DNA of 64,000 bases from Byssothecium circinans (taxonomy: Eukaryota; Ascomycota; Dothideomycetes; Pleosporales; Massarinaceae), in the NCBI GenBank assembly GCA_010015675.1, contig ML977037.1, positions 1 to 64,000 on the forward strand. The letters are read 5' to 3'. Below the pieces are notes generated by a model that was given only the letters and a program-made list of their open reading frames with translations, was not told where the DNA came from and did no database searches. This document shows, in pieces, positions 56,941 to 64,000 of the stretch. The stretch's first letter is position 1; every line of letters starts with the position of its first letter. Position numbers and translations under genes: made by a program.

Positions 56941-59900
56941 TCACGAGTCAGCCATGTCCACGTCATCCTCGCCGTCATTCTCGACCGGTCGTGGCTGCCT
57001 CATCAGATCCTGGAACGCGACCTTGCGAACCTCCACGTCTTCTCGACTGACGTCCTTCATCCACACATTGTTGTGAATGAAGAGTTCCTTGGCACGCTGT
57101 GATCTCGACTGCGCATGAGAGGCCGAACCCTCATCCGTCACGTTGTTGTTGGTACCTGCATCCGGCTGAGAGAAGTACTGAACACCGCCGGTACCATAAG
57201 GCTCAGTCGCAATGAACTTCATCGTGTACATCTGCGGATGCACCTGCACAGTAATCCTGTCAACGCTCTTGACTTGTTCAAAGTGATCATCCTCGCTCAG
57301 ATCCTCAATCTTGGCGAGGCGGTTCTTGAGATAGGGGTAACGGAGGCGAGCGTTGTCGAGTTCTTCGGTAGGTTCCACAGCCATGTAGGAGGCAACATAG
57401 GCTCGCCAGCGCTTGATCTTGTCGAGTTGGTTAAACTCAAACGTAGGATCATCTTTCTTGAACAATCGCACGGAGGCCTCCATCTTGGCAGGATTCTGTA
57501 TTTCGTTAGCATGGATCAATTGTCGAGGGCAATGGTTACTTACGTAGGTGATCCTGTACGTATCAGCGTCCTTGGCGTACTTCTCAACGGCTTTCCTGTA
57601 CGTGAGCTCGCTCTTGTGCGTAGTCGTCTCGTTCACTCGGTCCTTCTTGAACAAGTTGTAGATATCAAGCGTCTTATCCTTGTTATCGCTGCTGACCACA
57701 CCGAGACTGAACCGGACTAGAGACCCCAGGAGCCTATCGAACGAGTACAGTTGCCAGCCAACTTGCAGGTAGTAGCGACGCATCGTCTCTTCGATCTGAT
57801 TCATGTCGGTCTCTCCAAGAATTTGATCCTCAAGAAGATCTAGTATCTGCTTGTAGTAGTTGGCGGTGTCGGATGTGTCCTTGAAGAAGTCCGACGGCAG
57901 TTTGTCAATCATCTTTAGTTCATGCGCAGGCTTGGGTGCCTTGGCTCGTGACACAATCCTCCGCACGTCTTCTTCGTTTTGCTTAAGTTTCAACAGCCTC
58001 TCGTAGAGGATGGCAAACATGCGGAAGAAACAGTAGATGGAGGAGTTCGTGTACATGTTGTACTCGCTGCGGCGGTATGGCTCCTCATGCTCGTACTCGC
58101 GATCCTCGAAAGCAGTCGGCTGGGTGGCATACTCAACCCACTGGGCTTGCGTGCGTCCATCGCGCGGGTTAGAATTCGAGCTGTCGGCAGCTGCTTCATC
58201 GTCGACGGCTGACGTGATACCTGGTGAGCTGTCTCGGCTCACTGAGGCATTGCTGTCTTCCTTGTCTTTGCGTGACTTTCCGCGCGGGTCCAAGACGTTG
58301 CGACGAAGATCTCCACCCTTCTTTTGCAACCGGTGAGAAGGATCTTCATCAGCGCTTGGTGTGTCCTCGCCCGATCCGTTCGTAGAAGAGTCGCGGGTTA
58401 TGGTCTGAACTTTCTCATCGAACTTGGTGGCATCAATCCCGAAGAATAGCGGAATGAACTCTTTGATGAAGGGTACAACCTTTGCAAAGTCCACCACAGT
58501 GCTGTTGTCCGCAAAGGTGATGATGAGACGAGCCACATCAAAAAGAACGTCCTCATCTTCAAAAGAGAACTTGAACTGATAGTCGGGTTGGGGAACTTCC
58601 TGTATCTCTTGGAGGCGCTTTTGCTCTTCATAGCGGACCTGAATCTCGTTCTGCAGTGACTTGGGCTGGAATTGGCGCTTGTCGTTCTGTTTGACCGACA
58701 GGCTCTGATGATCAAGAGACTTCCAGAAAATCTTCTGGGTCTGGTCACGCCAAACCTTCTCCCACTCACGCTGAGCAGCTTTCCAGTCCTCCAACTTGGC
58801 TTTGAGGCGGTGAAGTAGCACCGGCACAACGCTCCAAGGCATTGCAAAAAGCTCCTGGATGACGTCCTTGCCCTTCTCGCGTCCGTAAATCTTCATGATG
58901 ACACGCTTGTAGATGGTCTCGCTCTGTCCGCCGAGGCCAGCTGGAAGGTGGAAGTTGGGTCTATCTTCCGTTCGCATGGTAAGAAGCTGAGTGGCGATGG
59001 GCTCAAGCTGCTGGATGGTCCTGTCACAAGCTTCGATGTTGAACGAGTAGTCGTGGCGTTCCTCCTCGATTCGGTGAAGGCCCTCCTCGTACTGGTTCTT
59101 GCGGTGAGCTACAAAACCAGAGTCCTCAGACGCCCATGTGGGGTGAGATGCCCACTCGTCGTTCAGCACTGAACGACAAAGCTCGTCCCGCCCACTGCAA
59201 AGGCGCTCTTGCTCGCGTTTAGGAAGGAGTCGATAGCTTGGGCCGAGACTGCGGCAGTTGGAGAGCGAAACTCGCGAGTTGACCGTCTTGGGACGCGTCG
59301 ACTGTTGTTCATCGTCTTCTCCAAGGAACTTCTTGAACCAGGCAAAGAGCTCCTGGTTGGCACCGATGAATGACTGGGCGCGGTAAAGCAGCAAGTTCTT
59401 GTCAATAAGATCTTGAGAAAATAAGTTGCAAAGCTTCAGGAACTCGTTCATGGTGCCCTTGTTCCCAATGCATTTTTTAACGCGGTCGAAAAATGCGAGT
59501 TCTTCATGGCTCGGGGTTGTAGTCGTGCTGGGCGGCATCGGTTCAGGTTGGGCAGGGGTTAGTGTGGGCGAGACTGGAGAACCATCTGCCAGAATAGGCT
59601 GCTTTGCATGACTTGTTTTGGTACGCTTGTTGTTTCCCTGACCATAGTTACCTCGCACATTCGATGTCGGTGGCTCTTGGGTCATGGTAGTAGGCGCGGA
59701 GACTGCTGTAGCATTAGCACCGCTGCGTTCGCCACGTTTTCTCTTGTTCTCCCGATTGGCTGTAGGCGTGGGTGCAAAATTGCCCATGGGAGGCAGTCGT
59801 GAGCTATCTGCGCGCGGGGTCTGTTGATGGTTTGGAGCCTGGCTGTAGGCAGCCTCGCCCCTTACGTTGCTCATCATGGCAGCCTCCTCCGTGTGTCTAG

Positions 59901-61949
59901 CGGCTTGCTGTGCTCTATGTTGGGCAGCAGATTCGGGCAGGAATTGTTTGAAGTCCTCCAATAGATCCGGCGCGGAGCTGAACAGGCCAGTGACTTGCGC
60001 ATAAACGTCCTGAATTGGCTTCGACTCTCGTTGATACGTTTGTAAGATTTCCAGGAACTGCTTGTAGATGTCTGGCTGGGAGGCAAAACGATTCTTGATC
60101 TTGTTTACGTAGCTGATGGCATGATTGAACTCGACAGGACCTCGCTTTTCAGCTCCAGCGCCGCCCATTTGAGCGCCAGCGACAATGCCGTTCAAGCCCG
60201 GACCGGGCAAGGCAGCCGCAGCTTCACCACTAGGCGACATGATAGCGCGCGCAGTAGCAGCGGAGACCGCATTTTGAAGCTGGGAAACACCGCGCTGCTC
60301 TTGCTGGTGAGCGATGGCGGCGGCAGAAACAACGACTTCTGGGTGCGAGCGACTGAGAACCTCTGGGGACAAGGGTGTCGGACCCGGCTGGCCTTGTTGG
60401 GGACCGAAGAGGGGCAGTCCAAGGTCGCGGTTGTTTGGGCTGAAAGCAACTTCTTGAGTCTCAGGTGCTTGGGGAGCCCTAAGATCCCTCAAGTTTTGCG
60501 CCCATCGCGTCTGCCCGGAGTCGTAATAGGCGGACGACTCATTTTGAGGAGCGGTATTACCGTTCACACGCGCTGGAGAAAGTGGCCTGGGGGCGGGCAT
60601 GGTGGAGACCATTGTGCCCATGGGAGTAGTGACCCTGATGGCATTTGGATCGCCGTTTGTACCGCACTCAATCTTATATCCTGGGGGCAAAAATGTGTTA
60701 AATCCTTGAATCAGGTTCGGGTGACCAGCGAAGAGTCCAGAGACCCTCGCGATGACGCCCGGAGTATCGATCGCGCCGCTCTTAAAGTCCTTCATGATGT
60801 CTAGAAACTTGTTGTAAACGTCAGGGTGTTCGGCAAACTGGACTTTGACTTGGTCCAGGTAGCTCAGCGCGTCGTTGAGTATAGGTTGCTGGCCCTGTCC
60901 CATAGCCATCTGTCCTTGCGGTCCGGGGAATTGCATGAGCATTGAAGCTTGCGATGGTGGCTGCACTGCGTGTTGCATCCTGGGCGTAGTCTCTCCCTGC
61001 TGCTGGGTGGGCGGTCCTGACGCACCATTGAACATGGAGTTGGGGGCAGTTGGACCAGCTATCGACGGTCCGTTGAGGGGTCCGGACTGTCCAAGCAGGC
61101 CGTTGGGGCCGTGGATCGTTCGCGTCGAGGGAGCCACTGCCACAGGCTGGTGAATCTGGATGGGCGCAGAGTGATTCTCGTGGGCGGCTTGCTCGTGCTG
61201 CAATCGCTCACGCAGCTCGCGATCGCGCTGATCGGCTTCCCTCTTGATTTCGTCCTGGTGTGCGGCAGCACTCTGTGCAGCATGCGCTTGGATTATCTCT
61301 CGCTCTCTCGTCTCCTGCTCTCTCAACTCCCGTTCACGATCGACACTGGCTTGGCTCTGCGCTGGGCCATGTGATTGCTGGAGCGTTTGCGAAATGCCTG
61401 GCAACGAGTACTGAGGCCCTTGTGGTGCGGACTGTACGTTCTGGGGCGGGGGTCCTGACTCAGACGAAGGTGGCCGTTGCGCAGACTGGTGAGGGGATGA
61501 CTGTGGGCCTTGTGCAGATAGTCCAGGCAGTGCGGGGAGGTTCTGGTTGTGCTGAGCGGCGGTATTTGAAGAGTAGAAGGGCGCTCCTGTGGGGTCGTCA
61601 ACTGCGTTTGTCCAGATTGTTTGCGAGGGATACGTACCTGAGGGCGGTGGGAGAACTGTGCCTGAGCCCTGAGCTGGTGATGCGTGAGACGGCGGCTGCT
61701 GTGTCGGATTGCTAGGCCTGTCATCATTAGCGTCGTGAATACCTGGCCGTCGAAAGGGAGGGTTGTAGAGAAGCTCCAACGCGGCTGGCACCGGTGTGTG
61801 TGATGCGCGGGAGGGAGGAATGGCAGTACGTACCCAAATGCGCCCAGTGGCCGCGAGGTCTGTCCTTGGCCCTGGTCTGTTTGCTGTTGACCTGTTCCAG
61901 GGACGGCCGCCTGTGTCGGCGGCCACCCGTCGCGATGCGCTGGGTTCAT
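56941..61949 (-). CDS. SIN3: Sin3 transcriptional co-repressor scaffold
   Basis: Preferred model: exons 61949-61834, 61717-61638, 61586-57544 and 57495-56941, 1597 residues. Sin3 organises the Rpd3-type histone deacetylase complex. The start at 61949 gives MNPAHRDGWPPTQAAVPG; the long uninterrupted frame begins only at a GTG inside the first exon and misreads the N-terminus. Three paired amphipathic helix domains are clear: PAH1 about 300-370 (LNDALSYLDQVKVQFAEHPD), PAH2 about 550-620 (FNHAISYVNKIKNRFASQPD) and PAH3 about 760-820 (ELAFFDRVKKCIGNKGTMNE). The deacetylase-interaction region follows (LSNCRSLGPSYRLLPKREQE) and a conserved C-terminal part. A Gln/Glu-rich coiled-coil precedes PAH1. 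Introns 2 and 3 (51 and 48 nt) are multiples of three without stops and could be retained. Confidence 0.93.
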
Positions 61950-62779
61950 CCCGAACGGCGTTACAGCTCTTCGTCGGCGTTAAGGTGAAGGCGAAGGCGA
62001 CGATAGCAGCGATGGGTTGGACGACGCGTTGGCGAAATCTGCAATGGGCCTAGAGCTCAAGGAAGCTCATCTACAGCTTCGTTCTGGGCGGCGACGGGCT
62101 GCGAGGCGTGGACAGGCCTTCAAGCCGTTGGAAAAGGCAAGTCGCGGCGATAGGAGGACTATGCAGCTCGGGCTGGAAGAGTGGGCAACTGTGCGTGCAG
62201 GTGCCGTCGAAGAAAATGGTTGAAGGTCGCAATTCTTGCGAGAGCCGAGTGCGCCTCGGGGAAGAATGTGCCGCAGTCGTGGCCTCGTGGAGTGATGCTG
62301 GTGACGGAGCAGGTACGACGCAGGTGTGTTGCGATTTGGGAAGGCGCGGAATAACACTTTGGCCGGCGCCGGGCAGGACAAGGATCTGGGCTGGCGCGTT
62401 CGCGTGCCCCGTGCCCACTGCCCACATGCACCAAGTTTGGAACCGTCTCCACGTTTAGACATCTTCACGTCCGTACAACATGCTGTCGAAACTTGGACCC
62501 CGTGTACCGAATTTGTTTTCCATACAGAGCGCCTGTACTCCTCACGAAGCTCTTGTGGTGGTTAAAAGAATGGTCGCATAATGGATTGTATTCGCAGATG
62601 TGACCAGATGAATAACTCACGCCAATCACGTTACACATCAAAGCCCTACGTACCATAAGACTACCGAATTCACCTGGAACTAATCTCGCCCACCAGCACT
62701 GCACGAACGCCAAACGCCACTCGCAAGCCGTCCACCAAAATCACATAACACAACCCGCCAACCCATCTCAATCACGGTT
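61950..62779. promoter_or_regulatory. SIN3 promoter and 3' region of the GH3 gene
   Basis: About 830 bp between the SIN3 start and the stop of the GH3 gene, both on the minus strand. Several overlapping frames of 70-130 codons on both strands (62000-62470) lack protein-family features and reflect G/C-rich leader sequence. Confidence 0.45.
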
Positions 62780-64000
62780 TTAAAAGATCCACGTGAAAGA
62801 CTCCTTCACCTCGAAGCCCAGCCTTGTCCTACAAACCATGTCAGTGCGTGATCATCAGTCGATGGAGAGGAGAATAGCCTACCTGATATCCGCACTGCTC
62901 GAACCAATCAACACCTCAAACGCGCCTTCCTCCGCGATCCACGCACCCGACTGCCCCAGCGACGTGTCAAAGTAACCCACAGAGTACTTGTCCAGCTTCA
63001 ACGTGACATCCTTGGTCTCTCCCGGCTGCAGCAACACCTTGCCGAAAGCCTGGAGTTCCTTCTCTGGCCGCGGCAAAGTGGACTTGATGTCTTTGACGTA
63101 TGCCTGCACGATCTCGTGCGCGGCAACCGAGCCAGTGTTGGTGACCGGGACAGCGATTGTGAGGCTTTGTGCTTCTGAGAGGATTGTGCTGCTGGCAGTA
63201 GGTGTTCCGTACTCAAAGGTTGTGTATGTCAAACCGTGGCCGAAGGGGAAAAGAGGTGCAATCTTCGAGCGCTCGTAATGCCTGTAGCCAATGTAGATAC
63301 CCTCTCCGTACAGCGTCTTCAGGTTCTCGCCTGGCCAGTTGTGGTATGACGGGTTATCCTCGATGCGGACCGGGAACGTCGTGGGAAGCTTTCCACTCGG
63401 GCTTGCATTGCCAAATAGCACATCTGCGAGCGCATGGCCCGCCTCCTGGCCTTGATACCAAGCTTGGATGATGGCTGGCGCGCGGCTGACCCACGGCATG
63501 GTGACTGGCGTTCCCGACTGGTTGACTACAATGGTGCGCGGGTTGGCTGCGATTACAGCTTCAACAAGACTGTCCTGAGAGCCGTCCTTGGGTAAATCCA
63601 TCGTCTGCCTGTCGTAGCCTTCCGACTCCCATTCTGCATCTAGGCCGACCACCACAACAGCGACATCAGCATCTCTTGCCACGTCTGCAGCTTCTTGCAG
63701 TCGGTCAACCCTGTCTTCCTCCTGGTAACCGATACGACATCCACCATAGTCGTGTCGGCGGCCAATAATGGAAACCTTTGATGCTGGTCGAACCTCGTTG
63801 GTGCTTTCTACGAGAAGTTCTATGGGCTTCCCCTCTTCCAAGCGAATTGACTTGAGCACATCTTCCGAAGCGGAGAACATGGCCTCTCCCTCCTGCGTCC
63901 AGTCCCAGATATCGATGAAGAGCTCTCCATTCAGGAATAGCCTGCCAGGGCCGACAGAGGCGAAACTGAACGTATGATTACCTGTCGTTTTCGGGGTCAG
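62780..64000 (-). CDS. GH3 beta-glucosidase with PA14 insert, 3' part only
   Basis: The gene enters the window at 64000 and runs down to 62780; exons 64000-62883 and 62828-62780 (54-nt intron). The visible part starts inside a PA14-type domain (GNHTFSFASVGPGRLFLNGE) and continues into the GH3 C-terminal domain: VVVVGLDAEWESEGYDRQTM, with the likely acid/base Glu, then VVNQSGTPVTMPWVSRAPAI and QAWYQGQEAGHALADVLFG. It ends in a fibronectin-III-like domain (LFPFGHGLTYTTFEYG, then VTNTGSVAAHEIVQAYVKD). The last exon adds RTRLGFEVKESFTWIF. GH3 enzymes hydrolyse terminal beta-glucosides; this PA14 architecture is common in fungal and bacterial cellobiose or glycoside-detoxifying enzymes. The nucleophile Asp and any signal peptide lie outside the window. 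Confidence 0.93.

Noticed and set aside
61833..61926. N-terminus of the uninterrupted SIN3 frame (starting at GTG, 61926)
   Set aside because: It begins at a non-ATG codon in another frame of exon 1 and runs through a good intron; the ATG at 61949 plus splicing gives a natural N-terminus.

Overview
The window is nuclear DNA of a filamentous ascomycete (Pezizomycotina), most likely a Dothideomycete. Evidence: genes on both strands carry short spliceosomal introns, mostly 47-66 nt, with GTRNGT donors, CTAAC-like branch sites and YAG acceptors. Gene spacing is compact and convergent/divergent, with CT-rich leaders. The families are fungal: mitochondrial complex I subunit, PEX6, fungal-type CBM1, 2EXR/DUF7730-like proteins, a DUR3-type urea permease. 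There are no operons, CRISPR arrays, rRNA genes or confident tRNAs.

Layout. 0.5-1.8 kb: secreted GH114 enzyme with CBM1 (-). 3.4-5.8 kb: mitochondrial helical-repeat (PPR-like) protein (+). 6.0-6.5 kb: small Pro/Lys-rich protein (-). 7.1-11.0 kb: germinal-centre-type Ste20 kinase with a TRDWKFP repeat tail (+). 11.8-13.8 kb: RRN3 (-). 14.3-15.1 kb: cyclophilin H (-). 16.4-17.8 kb: membrane RING-H2 E3 ligase (+). 18.2-19.5 kb: a decayed coding fragment and an unrecognised two-TM protein (-). 21.6-23.4 kb: four-exon protein of unknown function (+). 23.7-24.5 kb: Gly-rich protein (-). 25.9-28.9 kb: divergent nuo-49 / RPC40. 29.5-30.4 kb: unknown helical protein (-). 31.4-32.6 kb: ATP3 (-). 33.5-36.6 kb: TOP1 (+). 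38.8-40.1 kb: SDR-fold protein (+). 40.8-47.3 kb: two related 2EXR-like genes flanking a broken DUR3-type transporter. 47.8-50.3 kb: membrane-anchored steryl-ester-hydrolase-like lipase (-). 51.0-55.4 kb: PEX6 (+). 55.6-56.3 kb: DSBA-like thioredoxin-fold protein (-). 56.9-61.9 kb: SIN3 (-). 62.8-64.0 kb: 3' part of a GH3 beta-glucosidase (-).

Most genes are housekeeping: mitochondrial respiration (nuo-49, ATP3, the PPR-like protein), RNA polymerase I/III (RRN3, RPC40), chromatin and DNA topology (SIN3, TOP1), splicing (cyclophilin H) and peroxisome biogenesis (PEX6). The two secreted carbohydrate-active enzymes sit near the window ends. I see no biosynthetic cluster and no coherent new multi-gene system.

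The most unusual signal is a family of three related long introns (about 115-148 nt) in two neighbouring minus-strand genes at 44.5, 45.3 and 49.4 kb, which look like diverged introner-like elements. Two lie inside the DUR3-type gene, which carries at least four in-frame stops, frameshifts and an insertion flanked by direct repeats. Other notable points are an apparent 8-nt micro-exon in the GH114 gene, a probable GC-AG intron, stop-free 3n introns in SIN3, and an SDR protein lacking its catalytic Tyr. All exon models were built by eye from splice signals and frame, without alignment or transcripts.
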